From Bacillota bacterium (GTDB lineage: Bacteria; Bacillota; JACPQU01), in the NCBI GenBank assembly GCA_016190305.1, contig JACPQU010000156.1, forward strand, positions 1 to 34,191: DNA of 34,191 bases, given 5' to 3'. Made by a program: the position numbers and the translations under genes. Shown piece by piece: positions 14,762 to 23,240 of this stretch. The notes under the pieces were generated by a model. The model ran no database searches. It saw only the letters and a program-made list of their open reading frames with translations, and was not told where the DNA came from. Numbering within the stretch: the first letter of the stretch is position 1; every line of letters starts with the position of its first letter.

Positions 14762-17700
14762 CTAAGCTTCATCCTGTGCCACCGCTACCTCCTGTGCCAC
14801 CGCTACCTCCTTGAGCGAGGTATCCATTGGCGCACTTGCCTTCCGTATTAAAGAATTTTCCCTCTGCAATTCTTCGATCTCCTTCTTCAGTTCGATCATC
14901 TTCAACTCCCGCCCGACGGTCAACTTCTGAAACCGTTCCAGTTCGGCCTGGCGCTCGAGCTCGCGTGCCCGCTGCTCCTCACGGGCTCTCTGCTCGGCGA
15001 TCTTCGCCTCGGCCTCCTTCTGGGTGGTGATGTCACGAGCGGCGGCAAAGACGCCGAGAATATTTTCCTGAGCGTCCCGGTACACCGAGGCGTTGTAGAG
15101 AACATCAGTGAACCGGTCGTCCTTGTGTCTGATCGTCAGCGAATAGTTCATGACGTACCCTTTGGAAAAAACCTGCTCGTATCCTTTGCGCGCCTTATCC
15201 GGCTCCGTGAAGTAATCAGAGAAGTCCGTACCGATCAGCCTGTCCCGGGGGATGCCGGTCACGTCCACGGTCGCCTCGTTGACGTCGGTGATCTTCCCCT
15301 CGGCGCTGATGGTGACGAAGGGGTCGAGACTGGCCTCAATCAGGCTGCGGGCGTAGAGAGACGCCTGGCGAAGTTGTTCCTCCGCCTGTTTCTTTTCCGA
15401 AATGTCAGTGCTCATCAGCAGGTAGCCGAGCGGGTTGCCTGCGGCGTCGTTGCGGCGGGTGACCACCACGCTGGCGATAAAGCGGGAGCCATTCTTACGG
15501 ACGCGCACGAACTCCCCTTCCGCCAGGCCCTCCTCGAAGGCAATCTTCAGCATCTGGTCCACCGCCCCCGAGGCGAGGTCCTCGGGCGCATGGAGGATGC
15601 TCGAACTCATGCCGATGATCTCCTCCGCCTCATAGCCGTAGTTGCGTACCGCCCCCTCGTTCCAGGAGAGGATCCGGTAGTTGAGGTCCTTGCCGATGAT
15701 GGAATACTTGGTCGAACTCTCCAAAATGTTGTCCAGCAAGTTTTTCGTCTCGGCCAGTTCCCGCATCACCTTGTTCGATTCAGTGACGTCCCGGGCGGCA
15801 GCAAATACGCCCAGCACGTTGCCGCGCACATCCTTGTAGACCGAGGCGTTGTAGAGAACATCGGTCAGGTTGGCATCCCGGTTCCGGATCACCAAGGGGT
15901 AGTCGGTAACGAAGCCCTTCTCGAACACCTTCAGGTAGCCTTCCCGCGCTTTGTCCGGCTCCGTGAAGTAGTCCGAGAAGTCCGTCCCGATCAACCGGTC
16001 CCGGGGTACGCCCGTCACCTTCACGGTGGCCTCGTTGACGTCGGTGATCTTCCCTTCCGGGCTGATGGTGACCAGGGGGTCGAGATTGACCTCGACCAGG
16101 CTGCGGGCGTACTGGGAAGTCTGCTGCTGAGCCGTAACGTCACGGGCGGCGGCGAAGACACCAATCACGTTGCCGCGCACATCCTTGTAGACCGAGGCGT
16201 TGTAAAGGACGTCGGTCAGGTTGCCGTCCCGGTTCCGGATCACCAGGGGGTAGTCGGTGACGAAGCCTTTATCGAACACCTGCTGGTAACCCTCCCGGGC
16301 CTTGTCCGGCTCCGTGAAGTAGTCCGAAAAGTCCGTCCCGATCAGCTTGTCCCGGGGGATGCCTGTCACCTTCACGGTGGCCTCGTTGACGTCGGTGATC
16401 TTCCCCTCCGGGCTGATGGTGACCAGGGGGTCAAGGCTGGCCTCAATCAGGCTGCGGGCATACTGGGACGTCTGTTGCTGAACCGTGACGTCCCGGGCGG
16501 CGGCAAACACACCTGCCACGTTGCCGCGCATATCCTTGTAGACCGAAGCGTTATACAAAACATCCACCAGGTTGCCGTCCCAGTTGCGGATCACCAGGGG
16601 GTAGTCGGTGACGAAGCCCTTCTCGAACACCTGCTGGTAGCCTTCCCGCGCCTTGTCCGGCTCCGTGAAGTAGTCCGAGAAGTCAGTCCCGATCAGCTTG
16701 TCCCGGAGGATGCCTGTCACCTTCACGGTGGCCTCGTTAACGTCGGTGATCTTCCCTTCCGGGCTGATGGTGACGAAGGGGTCGAGGCTGGCCTCGATCA
16801 GGCTGCGGGAATAGAGCGACGCCGCCCGGAGCTGCTCCTCCGCCCGCATGCGCTCCAGGAGATCCTCCCGCACCAGCCGGGAGTTCTCCAGAGAGATGGC
16901 CGCCTGCGAGGTCAGCAGTTCCGTCATCTGGGTCTTCCCTGACGTGAACACCCCGTCCGACAGCCGGTTTTCCAGGTACAGGATGCCGATCATCTTCGAT
17001 TGCTTGATCACCGGGAGGCAGAGGACGGAGCAGAGCGTCAACTCCTGGACCTCCGGTTTGTCCTTGAACATCCCTTCCTGGCAGGCGTTGTCGAGGATCA
17101 CCCGCTCCCCCGTCCGGTACACATAGCGGACGATCGCCTTGCAGATGTCGGCGGCGTCTTCCAGCTTTTTGTTGGAAGTCTTGACCACCTCTTTTTCGGT
17201 GATGTGGCTTTCCGCCCGGATAAACAGGTTGCCCTCCTCGGCGATGAGTAAATAGCCGTGCTGCGCCCCGGAACTCTCGATCACCACGTTCATGATCTTT
17301 TTCAGCAGGGCGTCCTGCTCCATCTCGGCCGAGATGGCCAGGGACGATTTCATCAAGTAGCTGATGTCCAGGTTGGGCAAGGTGTAGGAGGCGGAATCCA
17401 CCTCGAACTGCGAGCGCAGTGACTTCTCCGTCTCCCCGGACAGGGTGTAGGCGACCCCCTCCATCTCCCTCTGCGGGGAATGGGTTTTGTCCCTGTCGAA
17501 ATACTGGGGATAGCGCTCGATCAGGTTGATCTCCTTCCGTTTGGCGCCGCATTGCTTGTAGAGGTGCACCGCCTCGATGAAGTAGATCCGCTCGGAGCAC
17601 TGGCTCTCGTGCAGGAGCATCTCACCAAGACACTCGTGGAGGTACCCTTCCAGAAATGTATACTTTTGTTCGTGGGCACTGTTGATGGCATCCAGATAGA

Positions 17701-20700
17701 GGTTCCGGGCCTCCTTGAAAGAACCGGTGACCCGCTCCAGCTCGGCGTACAGGAAGGCGAGGTAGGGCTTCAGGAGGGGCCCCAGCGCCGCCCACTGCTC
17801 GACCTTGGTGATGATCGGCAGGATATCCGCCAGCAACTCCTCCTGGTTGGCGAACCCGATACCTCTTTCATACATTTTCAGGGCGTTCAACACCAGGAAG
17901 ACGTGCCACTGCCGCTTCAGTACGTTGTCCGTCAGGCCCGACAGGTAGCGCCGCACCCCGTTCAAGAAGACTTGCGCCTGCTCGTACTCCCCGAAGTAGT
18001 AGTGCGTCAGCCCCATGTGCACGCAATAGCTGCCCGCCGAGGCGATGTGATTGTCCCGCTCCCACTGCCTCAGCTTCTCCTCCATGGAGATGGGGGCGTA
18101 GTCCTTCTTCATCGGGGCGATCCAGCCTGCCTGCATCGCCTCGGCCAGGCCGACCGAGAAGGAGAGGTGGTACCGGTGGGAGAACTGCAGGCACTCTTTG
18201 GCGTAGTCTTCGATCAGGCACAGGTTCGCTCCCTGCACCTGCAGGTTCCACATCAGGGGGCCATAGGAGAGGCCGGCGTTATACAGGTCGCCGCAGGTCT
18301 TCCCGCACTGGATCGACCGCTGGCAGTAGTCCACAATCTCCCACGGGCTTTTGCGCGAGTGCATGTTGCACCAGACAATCCCATTCATGCCCCGGGTGGC
18401 CCCGAATGTGTTCGGGTACTTGGCGGACAGGTCGCGCGCCAGGTCCTCGTACTTGAAGGCCTGGGCGAACTCCCCCTGCTCCCCGAGCTGCAGCCCCATG
18501 ATGCTGAAGGAATAGATCACCGACTCGTCCATGCCGCCCGCTAGGCAGTGCCGGGTCGACTGCGCCGCCGACAGGTAAAGCTGCGGCACCATTCCGGACA
18601 TGTACAGGTCGGGGATCAGCTCGCTGTAAAAGGCTAGTTCGATCTTGCTCCGGCGGTCGGTGGTGAATGGCATGTTCAGGATCGTCCCCCAGACGTCCTT
18701 CTCCTGGGTGTCGATCTCCGCCATCAGCTCCCGCAGCCTGCGGTCGGCCTCCTCGGGGCTGTCCGGGATGGCCTTGCCGAAATAGGCCAGGCCGCGGTTG
18801 GCCGTCTCGATCGCCTTGATAAAGTTGCCGATGCTGGACAAGGAGGTAGTCTGCTCCGCCAGGCACTCCGCCTTGTCCAGATCGGTCTTGGCATGGTCGA
18901 GCAGCCTGGTGAGCAGCCGCTCGGAATTCTCGTAATTACCGCACATCAACTCGGTCTTGGCAGCCTTTTGAAAAATCCTGAAGGTGCGTTCGTAGTGTTC
19001 CTCCTCCCAGCAGTTCGCCGGCAGCAATTCCCGGCTAAGGTCGAAATACTCGTTGGCCGCTGACGTGGCCAGGGAATCCAGGGCCTTGTTGCCGGCGTGG
19101 TAGTTGAGGTCGGACAGCAGGTACGCCGTCTGGTTATCCAGGTCGCCCTCCCGCCCCAGGTTGAGGTGAGACACGATGGCGAACAGGTCCTCGTTGCTTT
19201 CGATCTCCTGGACGCTGTCGGCCACCGTGCCCAGCAGGTGGTTCCCGATCTGCCAGTGGATCTGGCGCCGCCTCTCCGCCGAGATATTGGACAGCGTCGC
19301 CTCCTGGACCTTGTCGTGGATGAACTGCAACCGGCCACCCTTGTTCTCCATCAGCAGCCCCTGTCCGAGAGCCGGTTTCAGGACCTCGAAGGTTTCCATG
19401 AGGGTCATCCCGTTGATCAGGGCGATGTCAGCGGGCGAGAAGGTGTTGCCCATGCAGGCGCAGTACTCCAGCAGGGTGATCAGGTTCAGTGGCAGTTTCT
19501 GGATCTTGGAGTTGAACAGGGCGACCACGGTGTTCGGCATGTCGGACTTGCGGATCTTGTCGATGTCCCATCGCCACTGCCGTTTATCATCGAAGTACAG
19601 CAGATCCTCGTTGTAGAGATAGGACAGGCTCTCGCTGACGAACAGGGGGTTGCCATCGCTTAGCATGCTGATGAAATCCGACAGAGCCTTAGTCTGCGCC
19701 AGGGAAAAGTCCAGGATGTAAGAGACCATCTCGTGGCAGTATTGTGGCTTCAGGGGCCCCAGTTGGATTTCCTCCAGCGGCTGGCCGCACTCCTTAGCGT
19801 TCCGGATCAGCCTGGTCAGGGGGTGGCTGGAGTCCACCTCGTTATCGCGGTACGCCCCCAGGAAGAAGAGATAGGGGTGGTCCTGGTAGTTGGCGAAGAT
19901 ATTGGCCAGGAAGTCAAAGGAGGCGGCATCGCACCACTGCAGGTCGTCGATGAACAGGGTCAGGGGGTTCTCCTTGCTGGCCAGGCAGGTCAGGAACCGG
20001 TCGAAGGTATCGTGGAACCGGTTCAGCGATTCCACCGGGGGCAGGGGTTTGACCTCGGGCTGCGGGCCGATCAGCAGATCCAGCTCCGGGATCTCCTCTG
20101 TCAGCACCCTCCCGTTCTGCCCGATGGCGCCCAGGATCCTCTTCTTCCAGAACACCATCCGCTCGTCGCTCTCGGTCAGGAACGTCCGCATCAGGTTCCG
20201 GAGCGCCTGGATCAGGGAACTGTAAGGAATGTTCTTCTGGTAGACGTCGAACTTTCCCGACGTGAAATAACCCTTGTGCCTGACGATTGGTTTTTGCAGG
20301 TCCTGGATCAGGCGGGTCTTCCCGATCCCGGACAGCCCTGAGATGAATAGCGATTGAAACGCTCCCGCCGCCGCCTTCTCGTATTCTTCGAGGATAATCT
20401 CGGCCTCTTCTTCACGCCCGACCATCTTGGAGACGAAGTTGACTCGGTGCGTATAAACGCTGCTCTCCAGTGGGAATTCGCGGATGATGCCGGCGGCCAG
20501 ATACTCGTCCCGGCAGCGCACCAGGTCGGCCAGCAGCCCGCTGGCGTTCTGGTAGCGCTTCTCGGGCGCCTTGAGCATCAGCCTGGAGATGATCTTGCTA
20601 AGGATTACGGGAATCTCCGGGTTCAACTCATGGACCTCCGGCGCCTCCTCCGCCAGGTGAGAGTGGATCAACTCCAGGGGATCGTCGGAGGAGAACGGCA

Positions 20701-21319
20701 GCGAATTGGTCAGCATCTCGTAAAAGACGACCCCGAGTGAGTAGAGGTCGGAGGTGAAGGCCACGATATGGTTGATGCGCCCGGTTTGTTCGGGGGAGGT
20801 ATAGGCCAGGGTGTCCTTGACAAAGGAGCGCTCGAAGATGAAGTGGCTGACGTCCCGCACGTCGACGGCGCTGATGAAGTCCGTCAGCCGGATATCCAGC
20901 GTGTCCGAGTTGACCAGGATGTTGTGCGGCTTGATGCCGCCGTGGATGATGCCCGCCTCGTGGATCTTGTCCAGGGCCTCGGCCAGTTGGCAGGCGATGG
21001 TGAAAAAATCTTTCAGGGAAAGAGGATGCGTCTCCCGCAGGTCGTCGAGCGCCATTCCGTCGAAAAAGTCCTGGCTGACAAAGCAGATGTCATCCTTGAC
21101 GTTGAACGCCGTGGGCGTGATCACGAAGGGATTCTTGAGCACCCGCAGGTGCTCGATCCGCTGGCTGAACTGGGCGATCTTATAGTTCGACAAAAAGAAG
21201 GCTTTCAAGACCTTCAACACCAGCAGCCGCTGCGGGTCTTTCTTGTGGTATGCCTTGTAGATCACGGCCTCCTTGCTTTCAGCGATCTTTTCGACAATTG
21301 CGTAATTCGGGATGATCAT
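14762..21319 (-). CDS. Giant sensor: kinase-like, AAA ATPase, TPR-like, GAF and multi-PAS protein
   Basis: 2185 residues. Domains in order: a Ser/Thr kinase-like fold (1-275) with K36 and D147 in TDF; an AAA/STAND-type ATPase (about 300-680) with Walker [10 protein letters not shown] (K334) and Walker B LFIDDLQW; a long alpha-helical TPR-like region (about 700-1330); GAF (about 1375-1495); PAS1-3, near-identical with a 117-residue period (about 1505-1850); a different PAS4; PAS5 like 1-3; and a coiled coil ending in a duplicated EVAVAQ. The catalytic loop reads H126-G-G-I-K-P-H-N-I-L, so the catalytic Asp of HRD is missing and the kinase may be inactive. No histidine kinase domain is present; the adjacent gene supplies one. 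ATG 21319 follows AAGGAGAA. Similar kinase/ATPase/GAF architectures are known in cyanobacteria and deltaproteobacteria. Confidence 0.92.
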   Translation of the reverse strand: MIIPNYAIVEKIAESKEAVIYKAYHKKDPQRLLVLKVLKAFFLSNYKIAQFSQRIEHLRVLKNPFVITPTAFNVKDDICFVSQDFFDGMALDDLRETHPLSLKDFFTIACQLAEALDKIHEAGIIHGGIKPHNILVNSDTLDIRLTDFISAVDVRDVSHFIFERSFVKDTLAYTSPEQTGRINHIVAFTSDLYSLGVVFYEMLTNSLPFSSDDPLELIHSHLAEEAPEVHELNPEIPVILSKIISRLMLKAPEKRYQNASGLLADLVRCRDEYLAAGIIREFPLESSVYTHRVNFVSKMVGREEEAEIILEEYEKAAAGAFQSLFISGLSGIGKTRLIQDLQKPIVRHKGYFTSGKFDVYQKNIPYSSLIQALRNLMRTFLTESDERMVFWKKRILGAIGQNGRVLTEEIPELDLLIGPQPEVKPLPPVESLNRFHDTFDRFLTCLASKENPLTLFIDDLQWCDAASFDFLANIFANYQDHPYLFFLGAYRDNEVDSSHPLTRLIRNAKECGQPLEEIQLGPLKPQYCHEMVSYILDFSLAQTKALSDFISMLSDGNPLFVSESLSYLYNEDLLYFDDKRQWRWDIDKIRKSDMPNTVVALFNSKIQKLPLNLITLLEYCACMGNTFSPADIALINGMTLMETFEVLKPALGQGLLMENKGGRLQFIHDKVQEATLSNISAERRRQIHWQIGNHLLGTVADSVQEIESNEDLFAIVSHLNLGREGDLDNQTAYLLSDLNYHAGNKALDSLATSAANEYFDLSRELLPANCWEEEHYERTFRIFQKAAKTELMCGNYENSERLLTRLLDHAKTDLDKAECLAEQTTSLSSIGNFIKAIETANRGLAYFGKAIPDSPEEADRRLRELMAEIDTQEKDVWGTILNMPFTTDRRSKIELAFYSELIPDLYMSGMVPQLYLSAAQSTRHCLAGGMDESVIYSFSIMGLQLGEQGEFAQAFKYEDLARDLSAKYPNTFGATRGMNGIVWCNMHSRKSPWEIVDYCQRSIQCGKTCGDLYNAGLSYGPLMWNLQVQGANLCLIEDYAKECLQFSHRYHLSFSVGLAEAMQAGWIAPMKKDYAPISMEEKLRQWERDNHIASAGSYCVHMGLTHYYFGEYEQAQVFLNGVRRYLSGLTDNVLKRQWHVFLVLNALKMYERGIGFANQEELLADILPIITKVEQWAALGPLLKPYLAFLYAELERVTGSFKEARNLYLDAINSAHEQKYTFLEGYLHECLGEMLLHESQCSERIYFIEAVHLYKQCGAKRKEINLIERYPQYFDRDKTHSPQREMEGVAYTLSGETEKSLRSQFEVDSASYTLPNLDISYLMKSSLAISAEMEQDALLKKIMNVVIESSGAQHGYLLIAEEGNLFIRAESHITEKEVVKTSNKKLEDAADICKAIVRYVYRTGERVILDNACQEGMFKDKPEVQELTLCSVLCLPVIKQSKMIGILYLENRLSDGVFTSGKTQMTELLTSQAAISLENSRLVREDLLERMRAEEQLRAASLYSRSLIEASLDPFVTISPEGKITDVNEATVKVTGILRDKLIGTDFSDYFTEPDKAREGYQQVFEKGFVTDYPLVIRNWDGNLVDVLYNASVYKDMRGNVAGVFAAARDVTVQQQTSQYARSLIEASLDPLVTISPEGKITDVNEATVKVTGIPRDKLIGTDFSDYFTEPDKAREGYQQVFDKGFVTDYPLVIRNRDGNLTDVLYNASVYKDVRGNVIGVFAAARDVTAQQQTSQYARSLVEVNLDPLVTISPEGKITDVNEATVKVTGVPRDRLIGTDFSDYFTEPDKAREGYLKVFEKGFVTDYPLVIRNRDANLTDVLYNASVYKDVRGNVLGVFAAARDVTESNKVMRELAETKNLLDNILESSTKYSIIGKDLNYRILSWNEGAVRNYGYEAEEIIGMSSSILHAPEDLASGAVDQMLKIAFEEGLAEGEFVRVRKNGSRFIASVVVTRRNDAAGNPLGYLLMSTDISEKKQAEEQLRQASLYARSLIEASLDPFVTISAEGKITDVNEATVDVTGIPRDRLIGTDFSDYFTEPDKARKGYEQVFSKGYVMNYSLTIRHKDDRFTDVLYNASVYRDAQENILGVFAAARDITTQKEAEAKIAEQRAREEQRARELERQAELERFQKLTVGRELKMIELKKEIEELQRENSLIRKASAPMDTSLKEVAVAQEVAVAQDEA
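14772..14807. repeat. Tandem 18-bp repeat at the 3' end of the giant sensor gene
   Basis: TCCTGTGCCACCGCTACC occurs twice head to tail (14772-14789 and 14790-14807). It encodes the duplicated hexapeptide near the C-terminus (EVAVAQ twice). The copies are identical, suggesting recent slippage. Confidence 0.85.
15781..16833. repeat. Three tandem 351-bp PAS-coding units
   Basis: Landmark sequences such as CGGGCGG (15792, 16143, 16494) recur at exactly 351 bp, or 117 codons. Large parts of the three units are nearly identical at the DNA level, including the stretch encoding [19 protein letters not shown] fourth related unit lies at about 15010-15360, separated by a different PAS domain. This is intragenic amplification with recent homogenisation and should be prone to copy-number change. 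Confidence 0.9.
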
Positions 21320-21625
21320 TTTTGCTTCTCCTTATATGAAAATTCCCCGGAATCACGGGGCATTACGCCATTATCAGTCATTTATCGACATTTTTTGTCA
21401 AAGTATATGGTTATTGCTGAGTATATTGATGGATATCAATGTGATTACATTTTTTCTGCATGGCAAAATTCAACGCTCCGGCATAAATTGTGCTTTTCTT
21501 GGCTATCTCATTTCAAAAAAACACGCTAATAAGCAGACCTAATATCTAAAAATGATGGTTTTAAATTCTACTGGAATTACTTTCCTCCTTCGGTGAATCA
21601 TAACTACTATTGTCGAAACGTAGGT
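21320..21625. other. AT-rich leader region of the signalling cluster
   Basis: About 300 bp, much more AT-rich than the surrounding DNA, with no supported gene. On the minus strand it carries the leader of the giant sensor: ribosome site AAGGAGAA, and a small hairpin CCCCG/CGGGG (21345-21360) just before it. A TTGACA (21401-21396) lies in a near-palindrome TCGACA-N5-TGTCAA (21385-21401). No -10 at the right distance follows it, so it may be an operator rather than a -35. The promoter of the cluster is most likely in this stretch. Confidence 0.5.
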
Positions 21626-21790
21626 TCATTTAAGACGCTTGACCTCTTCTACCACGGACTGGTCCGCCGTGTTGCCGGGCCAGACCCAGCATCGCACCGG
21701 GATCCCTTCCCGGGTGACCGCAAGCCGATTACCGCCTCGGCCAGTTCCGGGTGGTTGTCCTTACTGTAGCCGTGCTTGCGGAGACCTTCT
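21626..21790 (-). pseudogene. IS1634/IS4-family transposase remnant
   Basis: Two frames joined by a one-base deletion near 21722 give EGLRKHGYSKDNHPELAEAV followed by LAVTREGIPVRCWVWPGNT and SVVEEVKRLK, then a stop at 21626-21628. The pattern GxSKDxRPDL...GLAVTREGIPV...PGNTxD is characteristic of IS1634-type DDE transposases, from around the second catalytic region. Only about 55 of some 550 residues remain and no terminal inverted repeats are seen. Its broken edge abuts the duplicated block at about 21800, so an old insertion or transposon-driven rearrangement probably created this junction. Confidence 0.8.
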
Positions 21791-21843
21791 GCCGCCTCCG
21801 CTGGCAGACAAGAGGATCGAGGGGCAGTGGCGACTTGCCGGTC

Positions 21844-22506
21844 ATGCCGATTCACAGGTGGCTCTTCAGCAAGATCAAGATGGTCGCGGGGCGGGAGGAG
21901 TTCCTGGTCCGTGAGATGACCAGCCGCTTCGGGGCTGCAGCGGGCAGGATGGCCGAAGACATCCTGAGCAAGTATGATCCCCCCGCCGACGACCTGCAGT
22001 TGGAGATAGAAGCCCAGGAGATGTCCATCCAAAACTGGCTCTACAGCCAGATCGCCGCCGTCGAGACGAGGGAAGGCGCAGCGGTCAAGGCCTCCGAGGA
22101 AAAGCTGGGCGACGCGGGGATCCAAGCGATGCGCGAGATCTACCGGGATCACGGGCGGAATACTGACGAAGCGCTCCGCGAAGGCCCGACAGGATCCAAA
22201 AATCCGATGGGGGTCCAGGAAACCTTCGGCCTTCTGCAGAACTGTTTCCTGGACGGGATGCCCTGCGACCAGGTCGTCGAGGTGGCCCAGGCCTCCGTGA
22301 ACCGCATCGAGTGGCACCACGTCGATTGTCTGCACCTCGAGCACTGGAAAGAGACCGGGGTCTCGGGGAAAACGATGTGTTCCTTGCTGGGGGATTGGCT
22401 CCAAGGGTTCGCCGCGGGGCTCAACCCGGGGATCGCCCATCAGCGGAAGGCCGCCATCGTCAACGGCTCCCAGTCCTGCATCGACGTGTACGAACAGGCA
22501 AGTTGA
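21844..22506 (+). CDS. Conserved protein of unknown function, copy 2
   Basis: 220 residues, paralogous to the product of 9193-9852, with 26 substitutions and one inserted Lys by my count (about 88% identical). All Cys and the internal MPIHRWLFSKI/MSIQNWLYSQI duplication are kept, so the copy is under constraint or young. The start is set at ATG 21844. The frame is open upstream to 21751, but that part is antisense to the transposase remnant and is not homologous to copy 1. No ribosome site is obvious. The gene has lost the ferredoxin partner of copy 1 and keeps only 17 bases of that gene's start (21802-21818), 25 bp upstream. It may lack a native promoter. Confidence 0.7.
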   Translation: MPIHRWLFSKIKMVAGREEFLVREMTSRFGAAAGRMAEDILSKYDPPADDLQLEIEAQEMSIQNWLYSQIAAVETREGAAVKASEEKLGDAGIQAMREIYRDHGRNTDEALREGPTGSKNPMGVQETFGLLQNCFLDGMPCDQVVEVAQASVNRIEWHHVDCLHLEHWKETGVSGKTMCSLLGDWLQGFAAGLNPGIAHQRKAAIVNGSQSCIDVYEQAS

Positions 22507-22601
22507 AGAAACTCCCTGCAGAATAACCAGGAACGCGAGTACGAAAACACTCAGGAATCGAAGTATTTATATAACGTAGTGTTGATATGCTATATTGATC
22601 C

Positions 22602-22638
22602 GGGGTCCCGCTGACGGCGTGGGCCCCTTCTCTTTTTC
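22602..22638 (+). terminator. Terminator after copy 2
   Basis: GGGGTCC (22602-22608) pairs with GGGCCCC (22621-22627) with one G-T pair, and the inner CGC/GCG pairing is as in copy 1. The tail TTCTCTTTTTCTG is strongly T-rich. The loop and 5' arm are identical to the copy 1 terminator, while the intervening 3' UTRs have diverged. Confidence 0.85.
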
Positions 22639-22655
22639 TGTCTTCCTTAACACGC

Positions 22656-22685
22656 TTGACCGCCGCCAGGACAAATGTTTACAAT
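22656..22685 (+). promoter_or_regulatory. Sigma-A-type promoter for the symporter unit
   Basis: TTGACC (22656-22661), 18 nt, TACAAT (22680-22685): five of six matches in each box. The next gene on this strand starts at 23021, which would give a leader of about 330 nt. I recognise no riboswitch class in 22692-23020. Confidence 0.55.
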
Positions 22686-22942
22686 ATTACCATAAATCAC
22701 CTTTTTCAATAACTTGTCTTATTCTTATGTGGTTCTTATGAGATCACTTGCAGAGGACTGTTACTTCTCCGGCTTAGATATTGCCACTTTCCCCGCTGTC
22801 AGGCTGCAAGAACTTCCACCAGGCGCGCATCCGGCACATAATCCCGCAACCTGATTTGCGACCACTACACATCCTTTTAAACCGTCCGCTCATAAAACCG
22901 CACCCAGGGTGGATCCGGTCAGGGGGTGATGTCAAGAAAGTT

Positions 22943-22976
22943 GAACCGGTCAGAACAGGCCTTGTCAGACCGGTTC
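22943..22976 (+). promoter_or_regulatory. 34-bp interrupted palindrome in the symporter leader
   Basis: GAACCGGTC (22943-22951) and GACCGGTTC (22968-22976) are exact inverted repeats around a 16-nt centre that is itself nearly palindromic (ACAGGCCTTGT). It lies 45 bp before the TTG start. It has no T-run, so it is more likely an operator or an RNA hairpin controlling translation than a terminator. Confidence 0.5.
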
Positions 22977-23020
22977 TCAAGGTAATACATCCAGGAACCG
23001 TTAAAAAAGGGGGTATCAGC

Positions 23021-23239
23021 TTGTCGAGGAAAGCTTGGCTCGTTCCTTTCGCTGTGATCTTTCTTCTCATCCTTACCTTCGCGGGGCCCGGGATCAATGC
23101 TTCCATGATCGGCGGCGCCATTCCGGCCTGGATGGTCTACGTGATTGCGCTTTACGCGATCCTTTCCTTGACCTCCGGCCTCTTCACGGCCTACGCCTGG
23201 CCGAAGAAGATCGAAGAGTTCGAGAAGAGGGGTGAGTAG
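23021..23239 (+). CDS. Small membrane partner of a sodium:solute symporter (DUF3311/YhdT-like)
   Basis: 72 residues with two membrane helices (about 6-24 and 36-58) and a charged C-terminus (KKIEEFEKRGE). The start is TTG 23021, 6 nt after AAGGGGGT. The open frame upstream to 22781 has no ribosome site and reads through non-coding DNA. Small two-helix proteins of this sort often precede SSS-family transporters (as YhdT precedes PanF) and are thought to assist them. Its stop overlaps or abuts the symporter start. The family assignment is by position and topology. Confidence 0.8.
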   Translation: MSRKAWLVPFAVIFLLILTFAGPGINASMIGGAIPAWMVYVIALYAILSLTSGLFTAYAWPKKIEEFEKRGE

Positions 23240-23240
23240 C

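Noticed and set aside
15781-16833. Regularly spaced repeats as a possible CRISPR array
   Set aside because: The period is 351 bp, the units are coding and nearly identical throughout, and there are no spacers or cas genes. No CRISPR array is seen in the window.
15125-16942. A 605-codon plus-strand frame with internal repeats
   Set aside because: It is the antisense of the PAS array; its repeats simply mirror the tandem PAS units.
21751-21843. Upstream extension of copy 2 of the unknown-function gene
   Set aside because: It is antisense to the transposase remnant and crosses the duplication junction. It shares almost nothing with the region upstream of copy 1 apart from the last few codons.
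22692-23020. A known riboswitch class in the long symporter leader
   Set aside because: I looked for purine, guanidine, TPP, SAM and cobalamin core sequences by eye and saw none that I could defend.
22774-23121. Minus-strand frame with a Cys/Arg/Trp-rich C-terminus in the symporter leader
   Set aside because: It overlaps the start of the small symporter partner, has no ribosome site and I cannot match it to a transposase or any other family.
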